DNA of 26,827 bases from IMG/VR virus record IMGVR_UViG_3300027692_000009, positions 1 to 26,827 of that record. The stretch is one strand, 5' to 3'. The position numbers and the translations under genes were made by a program. The notes below the pieces were generated by a model, which was not told the DNA's origin, did not search any database, and was given only the letters and a program-made list of their open reading frames with translations. The stretch's first letter is position 1, and the number at the start of each line of letters is the position of its first letter. This document shows, piece by piece, positions 1 to 6,604 of the stretch. This stretch comes from a virus.

Positions 1-270
1 TTTGTTAGTTCTATGACTATGTTCGACGCACCAATCGCGACCGTCCGTTTTATCCGTACGGCAAATGGCACAACGACGCCCTTGCGCGTTAAACATGTCT
101 TCATACTGTTGTTCCGACAAGCCGTAGCGGGTTTGTCGTTTGCTCACACGCTCGCATTCCATACAGCGAACGTCGCCATTAGGACGGTACACAATGTTTC
201 CATCTCGATCATGACCTTTTCGACATTGTGTCGCAGAATTTTTGTAAGCATCACGTACCCGTCTTGGCAT
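1..270 (-). CDS. Recombination endonuclease VII-like (HNH/His-Me finger) endonuclease, 3' part beyond the window
   Basis: Read from the ATG at 270 down to base 1, this frame is open for 90 codons and runs off the window. It begins MPRRVRDAYKNSATQCRKGH and contains two zinc-type knuckles (C16-H20 with CMEC, then CAIC at 67-70), followed by VEHSH at 82-86. This matches the start of the phage T4 endonuclease VII family, where the Asp/Glu-His-x-His segment is catalytic and a second Cys pair should follow. A good Shine-Dalgarno (AGGAG) lies 8 bases upstream, and a separate promoter sits at 290-318. Genes of this family in phages are either Holliday-junction resolvases or free-standing homing-type nucleases. 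Its own promoter and its position at the end of the virion cluster favour the latter, but this is inference. Confidence 0.75.
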   Translation of the reverse strand, partial: MPRRVRDAYKNSATQCRKGHDRDGNIVYRPNGDVRCMECERVSKRQTRYGLSEQQYEDMFNAQGRRCAICRTDKTDGRDWCVEHSHRTNK

Positions 271-289
271 AGTAGTCTCCTAATCGAAT

Positions 290-318
290 AGGATAACCCA
301 AAATACCCTGTGTGTCAA
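290..318 (-). promoter_or_regulatory. Promoter of the endonuclease VII-like gene
   Basis: On the minus strand there is a perfect -35 TTGACA (313-318), a 17-base spacer, and a -10 TATCCT (290-295). The gene start is 20 bases downstream at 270. The same -35 and spacing recur at the other endonuclease genes of the window. Confidence 0.6.
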
Positions 319-348
319 GGGAGATCGTAAGTCGTTGATTCTAAAGGA

Positions 349-1422
349 CTAATAGTTCCAGGGGCCGTACGGTTGCGCTGGGCTTATCGGATTGTAGGAA
401 TATCCGCTATCCATGACATTCGTCTGGGGCACGAAACCCCAATCGTCTTCCTGGTTCGCGCCGAACATCATGGCGTTGGTCAAAGCCTTCTGCCAGAGTT
501 GGTATTCCATCTCGAACTTCGCTCGTACTTCTTTGAGCGGGCTGCGGCGATAGCACTGCGCGAAAAATCCCTGTTTGAAGAATGTGTAAAAGTCGTCAGG
601 GATCGGGTCAAGGTAAGTCGACAATGACTTGATGAACGGAACTCTCATCTGGCCGACAGGCTGGATCAGCCACACAGGACCTGTCTGGCACGGCAGCGGG
701 TTAATTCTGTACCCTTGGCCGAACGGGTTGACTGCGGTCCATACGACGCTGCCATCTGTCACTGTTGTCGACACAATAGTCGGATCCTGGACAGTTGGAA
801 ATGTCGGATTCAAATTTGTCAGGAACGGGTTTGTATTTCCGCACGTTCCATAAGTCGTCAGGACCCAAAGGTTTCCGAATGAGTCTTTGATGCAAGTAGT
901 CGGGTTAATCGGTTGCGCGATCGCGGTCGAAGGGTCTGTATATACGACGCCAGGACCAGGTTGTGATTGGCCAGTCGGTGTCAACTGTGTCGTTGCGCCC
1001 CACGTACCTGCCTGCATCGTGTTATTCTGCATCCAACAGATTCGCGCATCATTATTCGTCGACAGGTTGAATGTAATCAAGAGGTCGCGTTTGACAATGA
1101 CGGGGTAAACAGGCTTCGGGAATTGTGTACAGCTATAGTTGACAGCGGTGCAGCTTTCCAGCCAACCGAGAGAGACTTGATTAGGGATGAAATAATCTTG
1201 CTGCCAACTGTTGATGAAGAACGGCGTTTCGACTGCTCGGTTCCATTTCCAGTTGAACGGCTGGCCGTTTGGGCCGCCCGCGATCATGTTCTGTAATACG
1301 TCGTTCGCGATAGAGAGCGCGGGAGCGTCAGAGAATCCGCCTGCGGGGATCGCGGGTGCGAGTTCTGCGTTACTGCGGGCGTCGTCGACTAGGTCCTGTA
1401 ATTGGATGCTGCTGTTTCCCAT
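349..1422 (-). CDS. Probable virion neck/head-tail connector protein
   Basis: 357 residues with no domain that I can name with certainty. The N-terminus (LQDLVDDARSNAEL) is predicted helical, like the first helix of head-tail adaptors. The middle is rich in Thr/Asn/Gly/Pro and probably beta-structured. The C-terminal third has a conserved-looking block (LDPIPDDFYTFFKQGFF near 270, then an acidic/aromatic helix) ending in a Tyr/Pro tail. It lies in the same orientation as the capsid and portal genes, and a start with GGGAG upstream is visible. A structural role in the head-tail joining region is inferred from position and composition only. A tail-fibre or baseplate component cannot be excluded. 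Confidence 0.4.
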   Translation of the reverse strand: MGNSSIQLQDLVDDARSNAELAPAIPAGGFSDAPALSIANDVLQNMIAGGPNGQPFNWKWNRAVETPFFINSWQQDYFIPNQVSLGWLESCTAVNYSCTQFPKPVYPVIVKRDLLITFNLSTNNDARICWMQNNTMQAGTWGATTQLTPTGQSQPGPGVVYTDPSTAIAQPINPTTCIKDSFGNLWVLTTYGTCGNTNPFLTNLNPTFPTVQDPTIVSTTVTDGSVVWTAVNPFGQGYRINPLPCQTGPVWLIQPVGQMRVPFIKSLSTYLDPIPDDFYTFFKQGFFAQCYRRSPLKEVRAKFEMEYQLWQKALTNAMMFGANQEDDWGFVPQTNVMDSGYSYNPISPAQPYGPWNY

Positions 1423-1561
1423 AAATCTCCCTTAAACACAAAAAGACGAGCATTGCCCGACCACCCGTGAAGGTAGATCGGGCCACGAACCGTGCTCTGC
1501 GGCGATGAGTGTTCCTGGGTGTCATCTCCAGGCCGACATCCGCACTCTGCGGTAATTCGAA
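1423..1561 (-). other. Structured 139-nt spacer with two tandem two-tier hairpins
   Basis: No ORF fits here. Hairpin 1 has outer stem GAGCA (1448-1452)/TGCTC (1493-1497) and inner stem GCCCGA (1455-1460)/TCGGGC (1478-1483). Hairpin 2 has outer stem GAGTG (1507-1511)/CACTC (1543-1547) and inner stem CCTGG (1514-1518)/CCAGG (1528-1532). Each is followed by the same CTCTGCGG or CACTCTGCGG-like tail (1495-1502, 1543-1552). It sits in the leader of the gene starting at 1422, so it may be a cis-regulatory RNA, processing site or small RNA. Confidence 0.4.
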
Positions 1562-1792
1562 TTATCGTTGACGCGGCGGACGAGTCGCTTCAAGTTCGTT
1601 GACTCGTATCACAAACGCGGGATTGGTCTGGACATGCACTCTATAGACGTCGGATGACATGTTGTCAATATCCCGAAGAGTCAATAGATACACATCATTG
1701 ATCGGCTGCTTGGCGGCAGCAGTTGCAGCAGTTGCTGCGGCTTGATCGGCGCGATACTTGGCTTGGGCTTCGATCTGAGATTGATTCATCAT
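1562..1792 (-). CDS. Small protein sharing the C-terminal domain of the scaffold-like protein
   Basis: 76 residues. The N-terminal half is an Ala/Gln-rich helix. The C-terminal half from about residue 37 (LTLRDIDNMSSDVYR, then NELEATRPP near the end) is clearly related to the last 40 residues of the scaffold-like protein encoded at 6605-7600 (LTLKQIDDMPSDKYR, NELEAARPP). Both end in an Arg/Pro-rich tail. A GGAGGAA ribosome site precedes the ATG, and the upstream gene stops 6 bases away. If the shared tail is a coat- or portal-binding element, this short protein would carry the binding module without the long scaffold body. That function is inference. Confidence 0.65.
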   Translation of the reverse strand: MMNQSQIEAQAKYRADQAAATAATAAAKQPINDVYLLTLRDIDNMSSDVYRVHVQTNPAFVIRVNELEATRPPRQR

Positions 1793-1797
1793 TCCTC

Positions 1798-2442
1798 CTA
1801 GCGCAAGTTTGAATTCTTGACGTGAGTCCTGTAGTCATTGGTCGCGTCAACCCATTGCTCTGACCGCTCATCCCACTTGCTAAACTTACAGATGACGGAT
1901 CCAGAAGTCGTGTTATTCGTTTCGAACCCGACCGCTTCGCGATACGCCTTCTCTGCGGCAGTGAACTTCTCGACGGAGAATTCTCCGTCAACGGGGGCAA
2001 CTTGCTTACCCTTCGCGTTGAAGTAGTAATTGTCCTTGACGGGCGGGAGCCACGTCTTTCCGCAACGGAGACAACGAACCCAGATATCGCCATTGATCAT
2101 CTGGTGCTTGATGACCGCGTACTGCGGACTGTTACCACCTGTGCTGAGAACCTGCAGGTTGCGCTGGGACACGACTCCACCCTTTTTGTGGGTGCAAGCA
2201 GACTGCTTCGCATCGTCTTCACGCCGCTGGGCGGTGAAAACTTTGCCTTGCTGCTCTCGGTCCATGTCCTTCTGTTTCTGTTTTGTAAGTCGGTCAGCGA
2301 TTGTGCCGCGCTTTTCCTGGATGCTCAACTCACGTTCTTGTTTCTGGAGTTCAAGGTCCGCTAACTGCGCCCGCTTGATACTCAGTTCAATCGCTTCGAT
2401 TTCCTCGGCAGCGTTTGCATAAACTCGTTTTTCGTCACTCAT
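1798..2442 (-). CDS. Unknown protein: N-terminal coiled coil plus zinc-ribbon
   Basis: 214 residues. Residues about 8-80 are a highly charged Glu/Gln/Lys/Arg helix likely to form a coiled coil. Residues about 83-132 hold a probable zinc site: C-x-H (CTHKKGG) and, after a linker with an Ile-Lys-His, CLRCGKTW. The remainder is a mixed domain with several aromatic residues. The start at 2442 has an excellent GGAGGAA site 2-8 bases upstream. The stop lies 5 bases before the next gene, so it is translated in the same leftward transcript as its neighbours. Function unknown. A virion-associated or assembly protein is plausible from location only. Confidence 0.65.
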   Translation of the reverse strand: MSDEKRVYANAAEEIEAIELSIKRAQLADLELQKQERELSIQEKRGTIADRLTKQKQKDMDREQQGKVFTAQRREDDAKQSACTHKKGGVVSQRNLQVLSTGGNSPQYAVIKHQMINGDIWVRCLRCGKTWLPPVKDNYYFNAKGKQVAPVDGEFSVEKFTAAEKAYREAVGFETNNTTSGSVICKFSKWDERSEQWVDATNDYRTHVKNSNLR

Positions 2443-2458
2443 ACTTCCTCCTTAGTAT

Positions 2459-3163
2459 TTACGCTTTATGATCACGATTTCTATACGAGTGCAGAATAGA
2501 GTTGTACCTCTCCGCACACGGCAGATTTGCCTCCCCGAAGACTTTGTGAGCCTTCTCGATCGTGATGATGTCTTTCAAAATCATTTGCAGTAACACCGTT
2601 CGCCAGCCACGGTATTTCTCAGCTAGTGGGACACCGTGCTCGTCGAACCCCATGACCGTGTACTCTGGCATCCAGCCACGTTGGACCCAACAGACGATCT
2701 CGGGTTTCTTATTGCTGTATTCGTCGCTCAACAGAAGCGTAATCTTGTCAGCGTGCGGGTGCTCGCGATAAAACACTTTCAACTTGCACTCTTTCCGCAA
2801 TTTGTTGATCAGTTGATCATGACTCATGATCGTGCCGAAGCGCTGTTGAATGTCTGCGTACTCTTCGGGAGTACACCACTGGTACTCCTTGGCGACTTCT
2901 TCGTTACCCTCTTGCCAACGATGCAGTTCTTCTTTCGTCTGATTAGAACTGTCATCATGGACGTTCTCTGCGTATGCGGCGACAGCGGCCTCCATCTCGG
3001 GGGACAGTTGCTCGGCCATGTAATTTTCCCAGGGTGCGGATTTATCGAGCCTGGTTCCTTGGTATGCGGCGATTTGTTCGGGAGTCCAATTTGTATTAAC
3101 GGCTTTAGGAGCAGCCGCTTCCCATCTCTCGTAATACTCTTCATTAGATACGAATGCACTCAT
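2459..3163 (-). CDS. Unknown phage protein, 234 aa
   Basis: The sequence is acidic and rich in Glu, Trp and Tyr (YYERWEAAAPK at the start, EYQWCTPEEYADIQQRFG in the middle). The second half looks like a compact alpha/beta domain (KITLLLSDEYSNKKPEIVCW, RGWRTVLLQMILKDIIT). I do not recognise the family. A strong ribosome site (GGAGGAA) precedes the ATG at 3163. The short frame upstream ends with a TGA that overlaps this ATG as ATGA, which suggests translational coupling. It lies between the decoration-protein gene and the zinc-ribbon gene, all leftward. Confidence 0.6.
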   Translation of the reverse strand: MSAFVSNEEYYERWEAAAPKAVNTNWTPEQIAAYQGTRLDKSAPWENYMAEQLSPEMEAAVAAYAENVHDDSSNQTKEELHRWQEGNEEVAKEYQWCTPEEYADIQQRFGTIMSHDQLINKLRKECKLKVFYREHPHADKITLLLSDEYSNKKPEIVCWVQRGWMPEYTVMGFDEHGVPLAEKYRGWRTVLLQMILKDIITIEKAHKVFGEANLPCAERYNSILHSYRNRDHKA

Positions 3164-3288
3164 GGGCCTTCCTCCTTTGGCTCAGGCAAACCGTCAAAGG
3201 AAAGCCCGTCATGCAATGAACAGAACCAACGTCCGCCGCGAGGATCAGTCGCGGTAACTATTGACGCCTCGCTGATGTTGTACACCAC
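3160..3288 (-). CDS. Possible small coupled ORF, 42 aa (uncertain)
   Basis: The frame opens after a TAG and could start at GTG 3288 or 3285. It encodes VVYNISEASIVTATDPRGG, then WFCSLHDGL, ending in TGA overlapping the next start (ATGA). The peptide looks like the C-terminal part of a small zinc-type protein, but no convincing ribosome site is seen. Just upstream, another frame is open (see the finding on 3160-3530). It may therefore be the tail of a frameshifted gene rather than a gene of its own. Confidence 0.3.
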   Translation of the reverse strand: MVYNISEASIVTATDPRGGRWFCSLHDGLSFDGLPEPKEEGP

Positions 3289-3344
3289 CAGTCCGACTAG
3301 GATCTACCAAAGGTCCAATAACGGCTCTGGTAAATTCACGTCTG

Positions 3345-3530
3345 TTACAATTCTTCTTGACACATGCTGCGAAATCTTTCGTCGTTCTGACTCTGAATTC
3401 TTTGTAGTCCGCGCAAGTAGCGAAGTTGTTTTCGCAGTCTCCCGATTAACTTGCGTTGTCTCGTATGTTCGCCGCGCAGAAGTTCAATTGACTCGCGCAA
3501 GGCTTTAACGATACTGATCTCCTCACTCAT
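3345..3530 (-). CDS. Small basic helical protein, 61 aa
   Basis: The ATG at 3530 has a strong GGGAGG site upstream. The peptide starts MSEEISIVKALRESIELLRG and continues as an Arg/Gln/Leu-rich helix. The second half overlaps another frame (open from 3445 to 3245) that also looks like protein, with four regularly placed Cys. The true product may therefore involve a frame change. No function can be assigned. Confidence 0.45.
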   Translation of the reverse strand: MSEEISIVKALRESIELLRGEHTRQRKLIGRLRKQLRYLRGLQRIQSQNDERFRSMCQEEL

Positions 3531-3549
3531 AATCCCTCCCAGGAAGAGA

Positions 3550-3575
3550 AGGGGTTGTACTCAACCTACAACCCC
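3550..3575 (-). terminator. Hairpin downstream of the decoration-protein gene
   Basis: A perfect 9-bp stem, GGGGTTGTA (3551-3559)/TACAACCCC (3567-3575), with a 7-base loop. On the minus strand it is followed by a pyrimidine stretch (TTCTCTTCC). It starts 8 bases after the stop of the gene at 3583. The U-run is imperfect, so it may be a partial terminator or an mRNA-stabilising end that sets a high capsid/decoration expression level. Confidence 0.5.
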
Positions 3576-3582
3576 AACTTGA

Positions 3583-4200
3583 TTACGCGATAACGGTGAC
3601 CACGATCTGGCAATAGACCATCATGATCGGCTCTGCAGCCAGACCATCCGAAACCTGCGGCCCGTTGCCGAGCGTATTGTCAAAGGTCGGGAAAGCGACC
3701 TCAATGATCGTCTGACCAAGGTGACGACCAGTGATCAACCCAGACGAGCTAACAGACGCTACGTTCGGATTGTAGGTAGAGGTTGAGCTGCCCGTTGCTG
3801 ACCCGTTACTCGGCCTGTACCAGGATGGTGCGGAACCTGCGGAATTTGCAGGATCGCCGTAAGAGCGATACGTCACGTTCCCTGTATTCGACGTGGTATA
3901 GACATTGTTCTTCGCGTCAGCGAGAACAGTGGTCAACTGGCACGTATCTGCATACGTGACACCGTTGACGGTCGCAGCCGAAAGGCTGAGAGTCAAAGCG
4001 TACTGACCAACTGGGTACACACCTGTGCCGCCGACTTGAGCGCCAGAGCCAATGCCCTGTCCGAGTTGTCCTACGCCTGTGGTCCCTTGGGTCTTCGCGG
4101 AGCCGCCCGATGTGTTGACAATGTTAGTTCCTGTCACTTGCACATAAGCTGCAACACCGAGTCCGTCCGTGGGGTTGTGCTGTGGATTTGGATTTGCCAT
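3583..4200 (-). CDS. Putative capsid decoration protein with Ig-like (Big2-type) fold
   Basis: 205 residues with almost no charged residues, rich in Gly, Ser, Thr and Asn. The C-terminal half has a bacterial Ig-like group 2 signature: NPNVASVSSSGLITG followed by a Gly-x-x-x-Ile-x-Val strand, near residues 145-170. The N-terminus is a flexible Gly/Thr/Gln linker. In leftward order it follows the major capsid gene (interrupted only by the HNH gene), which is the usual place for a decoration/head-fibre protein. A hairpin terminator lies just after the stop. The role on the capsid surface is inferred from position and fold. Confidence 0.55.
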   Translation of the reverse strand: MANPNPQHNPTDGLGVAAYVQVTGTNIVNTSGGSAKTQGTTGVGQLGQGIGSGAQVGGTGVYPVGQYALTLSLSAATVNGVTYADTCQLTTVLADAKNNVYTTSNTGNVTYRSYGDPANSAGSAPSWYRPSNGSATGSSTSTYNPNVASVSSSGLITGRHLGQTIIEVAFPTFDNTLGNGPQVSDGLAAEPIMMVYCQIVVTVIA

Positions 4201-4253
4201 AAACTTCTTTCTGAAAGAGCGACCGTTGTATCTTGTCGATCTCTGTCAATATT

Positions 4254-4820
4254 TCAGTGAAACGTGGTCACGGGCTCAACGGCAAACCCGCTTTGTACAA
4301 TCTTTTCTAGTTCCGCGATGCGGGCGAGAAGAATCTCACAATTATCACATCGTCGGTTTCGAGCTTGCTGTACTTTTGTGGCCCAACGAATATTTCCTTT
4401 TTCGTAGTGACCATTATTGTCATTACGCTCAAGGGAATAAGCAAACTTAGGTTCAGGGCGAGGGCCAATTTCCGCGAAGAACTCTTCAAAACTCTGAAAT
4501 CGAAACTCGATTCCACGACCACCATAATCCGCAAATTGTTTAGTCTTCGGATTAGTACACCGCTTCTTGGCTGCGTGAAAGGAAGTCCATTCAGGTGTAA
4601 AAGACATGCCGTGGGTAGTGTTTCGAGATTTTGCTAACTCCCGTTGGACGCATCCACAACTAGTGGATTCCCCCGTTCGCATCTTATGACCTAGCACGGG
4701 TTTGATCGTGCCGCAATCGCAAGTACATAGCCAGATGGAATTTCCCCACTTATCTTTTTCCTTAAAACCAGTCACCACCCAACGACCAAAACGCTGCTTT
4801 GACAAATCAATAAATTTCAT
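4254..4820 (-). CDS. Free-standing HNH homing-type endonuclease with zinc/AP2-like N-domain
   Basis: 188 residues. N-terminal part (about 1-60): LSKQRFGRWVV, then CTCDCG and SCGC, the four-cysteine domain common in phage HNH/AP2 nucleases. The middle has PEWTSFHAAKKRC and YGGRGIEF. The catalytic-looking block is YSLERNDNNGHYEKGNIRW near 130-150, followed by an Arg/Asn-rich DNA-binding stretch. A short coiled C-terminus follows. It sits between the capsid gene and the decoration gene with its own promoter (4841-4869) and an AGGAG-like site, which is typical of a mobile free-standing endonuclease invading a structural operon. The target is unknown. The neighbouring capsid gene, with its introns, is the obvious candidate. 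Confidence 0.85.
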   Translation of the reverse strand: MKFIDLSKQRFGRWVVTGFKEKDKWGNSIWLCTCDCGTIKPVLGHKMRTGESTSCGCVQRELAKSRNTTHGMSFTPEWTSFHAAKKRCTNPKTKQFADYGGRGIEFRFQSFEEFFAEIGPRPEPKFAYSLERNDNNGHYEKGNIRWATKVQQARNRRCDNCEILLARIAELEKIVQSGFAVEPVTTFH

Positions 4821-4840
4821 AAAGGGTTTCTCCTATTTCT

Positions 4841-4869
4841 AAGATACGCCCCTTATGAGGATTTGTCAA
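4841..4869 (-). promoter_or_regulatory. Promoter of the HNH endonuclease gene
   Basis: Minus strand: -35 TTGACA (4864-4869), 17 bases, -10 TATCTT (4841-4846). It lies in the 77-nt gap between the capsid stop and the endonuclease ATG at 4820. Confidence 0.65.
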
Positions 4870-4897
4870 GACCTATTTGCAACTCGTTGAAAACAAA

Positions 4898-5661
4898 TTA
4901 GGAAATCGCAGAAGCTGCGTCAATTTGTCTCTGGCGAATTGTAGTGTCGGGTCCTAGCGACGTGGTGAAATGCACGCGATAGGATGTCCATCCAGGGATC
5001 AACCCTTCAGGATCGGCAACAGTGGGCTCTGCGTTCTGCACAATGTTGCACTCGATGTTACGCCACTCGCCGTCACCAAAGCCCGTGTCGCCCTTGGCTC
5101 CGAGGTTGATGGAGAACACACCATCGCGCCCGAAGATGTAGGTGCGGAGAGCGGTGAGACCAGTGATTCCGCCGTAGTTGGCGGTCTGTGTCACCAGGTT
5201 GGTCTGGTAGAAGTCGACGCCCGTAGAAGGCAGCGTGATGACTTCAGTCAGATCGACCGAGACAAGACTTTCCATCTTCATCTGACCCACGGGGGTGTGC
5301 TTCAGAATGTCGATAGGCGAATCGTTGCTGTTGTCAGCCAACACATCACCCAGAGCGAACGGATGGATTACGCCCGCGAAGCTCTTAGAAGCTTCGTCGA
5401 ACGGACGTACACTGCGGCCCGCCAGCGACTGGACGCTGTTACGGATCTGCGACAAGGACAGAGCGGTGAAGCTCGTAGTCGTTGAAGCAGCCAGAGTGGT
5501 CAGAACAGACGCGTCAATACTGGATGCGCCGTCGCAAGTCGCACGGACGAGAGCAGACAAAGACTCGCCAAGGCGATACGACATTTCGCGAGCAACGTTC
5601 TCAACAGTGTTGTCAATCGCGGTAGCGAGAGACAGCGAAGAGAAGTTTGCGTAATCGGCAT
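4898..5661 (-). CDS. Major capsid protein, exon 3 (C-terminal 254 residues)
   Basis: The frame runs from the intron's 3' splice site at 5661 to the stop at 4898. The first codon (TAT, Tyr) is completed by the last base of exon 2 at 6279. The joined junction reads ATIGEYADYANFSSLSLATA, which restores a continuous coat-protein core. The segment holds the long helix (NTVENVAREMSYRLGESL), the domain around IHPFALGDVLA, and the C-terminal beta-rich region (TYIFGRDGVFSINLG). Together with exons 1 and 2 the product is about 343 residues, which suits an HK97-fold coat of the N4-gp56/P22-like sort. The ATG at 5584 inside exon 3 is only an internal Met. Confidence in family is from pattern and gene order. 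Confidence 0.75.
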
Positions 5662-5763
5662 CAAATGTGTTTAGGAGACCTAGATCACCCTAGGCTCACT
5701 CTGCATGTCGCCATGCAGTTCAGACTCTATCTTTACGGCACGGGAGTGCCGATGCTTGACATA

Positions 5764-6198
5764 TTAGTCGTTGGGGATTTTGCCCGAATTGAGAGCCATA
5801 CACGCCGCATGAAGTTCCGCTCGTCGGGGTGGATTTTCTTGTCCACGCATACGAACCCATTCAAGGGCGATTAACGCCTGCTCTCGCTTGATGATATGAT
5901 AAGGAAGTGTACTAAGAAGAATTTTTTCTATCTTCTCATAGCCGCCAGTGATGAACCATTCATAACACTGTTCCACACTCAGCTTGCCCCTTTGTTTTGG
6001 CCTGAATTCGCCCCCGAAGTACCGCACTAACCAGCGCATTAATTTCATGCTCGTATTAGCAACCGATACTTTTAGGTCGTAACCAAAATAATTTTTGCCC
6101 GTGCTGGTTTTTAAGGTCGTACGTGAAATGCCTATACAGCCCTCAGCGTCTATCGCCATAGCCAAACGTGCCCACTTCGTTTTATCATTAGTCATCAT
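5764..6198 (-). CDS. Intron-encoded LAGLIDADG homing endonuclease
   Basis: 144 residues with one LAGLIDADG-type motif, LAMAIDAEGCIGIS, at about 12-25. The acidic catalytic residue is the Asp/Glu pair, and Gly follows. Downstream are a basic saddle-like strand region (FGYDLKVSVANTS) and helices. A single motif implies a homodimeric enzyme that would cut a near-palindromic site, presumably the intronless capsid junction. It has two adjacent ATGs (6198, 6195), a GGAGGAAA site upstream and its own promoter at 6225-6254. Its last codons lie in the ribozyme core, a common compact arrangement. Confidence 0.85.
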   Translation of the reverse strand: MMTNDKTKWARLAMAIDAEGCIGISRTTLKTSTGKNYFGYDLKVSVANTSMKLMRWLVRYFGGEFRPKQRGKLSVEQCYEWFITGGYEKIEKILLSTLPYHIIKREQALIALEWVRMRGQENPPRRAELHAACMALNSGKIPND

Positions 6199-6224
6199 CT
6201 CAGGTCTTTCCTCCGTCTCTTCTG

Positions 6225-6254
6225 ATACTATCAGACTTTGACGGATATAGTCAA
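6225..6254 (-). promoter_or_regulatory. Promoter of the intron endonuclease
   Basis: Minus strand -35 TTGACT (6249-6254), 18-base spacer, -10 TAGTAT (6225-6230), inside the intron just after P1. It would allow the endonuclease to be made independently of late capsid transcription. Confidence 0.5.
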
Positions 6255-6278
6255 GTTTTTACGGTGAACTAGCAATTA

Positions 6279-6390
6279 ATTCACCGATAGTGGCAGTGGT
6301 TGTCAGTACGCTAACCGACAGAGAAGAACCAACAGTTCCTTCAGTCGTCTGGGTGGTGTTAGCCGCCAGAGGCACGTACATGAACATCTC
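6279..6390 (-). CDS. Major capsid protein, exon 2 (37 codons plus one base)
   Basis: The frame starts GAG ATG TTC ATG and gives EMFMYVPLAANTTQTTEG followed by a Val/Ser/Thr-rich strand to ATIGE, then a single T at 6279 completed by exon 3. Its frame differs from exon 1 by one base and is preceded by an in-frame TAA at 6396-6394, so it cannot simply be a continuation. The sequence is the beta-strand/loop portion expected between the coat N-arm (exon 1) and the helical core (exon 3). An internal start at the Met codons could in theory be used but has no ribosome site. Confidence 0.75.
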
Positions 6391-6433
6391 CAATTAAGTC
6401 AACAACCGCCTATCCAGTACAAGATGTTTATAG
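6391..6433 (-). mobile_element. 43-nt group I intron remnant or minimal intron with intact guide sequence
   Basis: The insertion separates capsid exons 1 and 2 and introduces TAA at 6430-6428. Positions 6420-6414 (GTACTGG) pair with exon end CCAGTAT (6440-6434), with U.G at the boundary: a P1. The adjoining 6428-6421 (AACATCTT) pair with the first 8 bases of exon 2, GAGATGTT (6390-6383): a P10. The insertion ends in G (6391). Removing it joins Tyr52 to Glu in frame. These are exactly the guide features of a group I intron, yet no P3-P8 core fits in 43 nt. Confidence 0.7.
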
Positions 6434-6589
6434 ATACTGGTTACCAGAGTTCACTGGCAGATCAAGCCGCTCGGAGCATGCAACGAACGGGGTTTGTGCC
6501 TTCAAGTTCTCACGGAACTTCTTGTCGTAAAACTTCACCGTGGACTGAGGCAGGTTAGATAACTGGTTACCCGCTGGGGAGAAAGCCAT
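6434..6589 (-). CDS. Major capsid protein, exon 1 (52 residues)
   Basis: The ATG at 6589 is preceded by AGGAAAA. The product starts MAFSPAGNQLSNLPQSTVKF and continues to NSGNQY (residue 52). Unspliced, translation would add one Leu and stop at TAA 6430-6428. The N-arm pattern (SNLPQ, a tyrosine-basic stretch, then an Ala-Gln-Thr-Pro segment) is characteristic of coat proteins with an N4-gp56-like layout. The scaffold-like gene stops 15 bases upstream. The track-independent reading of exons 1-2-3 gives one uninterrupted coat protein only after both insertions are removed. Confidence 0.75.
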
Positions 6590-6604
6590 ATTAGTTTTCC
6601 TGTG

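Larger units (their letters stand above)
5662..6278 (-). other. Group I intron (617 nt) in the major capsid gene
   Basis: The 5' splice site is set by a perfect P1: exon end GGTGAAT (6285-6279) pairs with intron GTTCACC, placing the last exon base U opposite G as group I introns require. The intron ends in G at 5662, and joining restores the capsid frame exactly. Near the 3' end a core-like S element (AAGATAGAGTC) and an upstream GACTA are visible. The LAGLIDADG ORF fills positions 6198-5764 and its 3' end overlaps the core. In-frame stops occur soon after the 5' junction, so without splicing the coat protein would be truncated. Confidence 0.85.

Noticed and set aside
13-291. Plus-strand ORF of 92 aa at the window start
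   Set aside because: It is the antisense of the endonuclease VII-like gene, which has zinc knuckles, a ribosome site and a promoter on the minus strand.
1695-2093. 132-aa Arg/Ser-rich minus-strand ORF
   Set aside because: It overlaps two better supported genes in another frame and has shadow-type composition.
2636-3508. Long plus-strand ORF (290 aa)
   Set aside because: It lies opposite the 234-aa gene and has no ribosome site or recognisable domain. Its composition is that of a shadow frame.
6391-6440. T4 gene 60-like translational bypass of the 43 nt in the capsid gene (hairpin, stop codon, possible Leu take-off/landing CTA to TTG)
   Set aside because: The hairpin is better explained as group I P1 because its boundary pair is U.G and the adjoining 8 bases match exon 2 as P10. 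Bypass would also leave one extra residue. It stays a secondary hypothesis.
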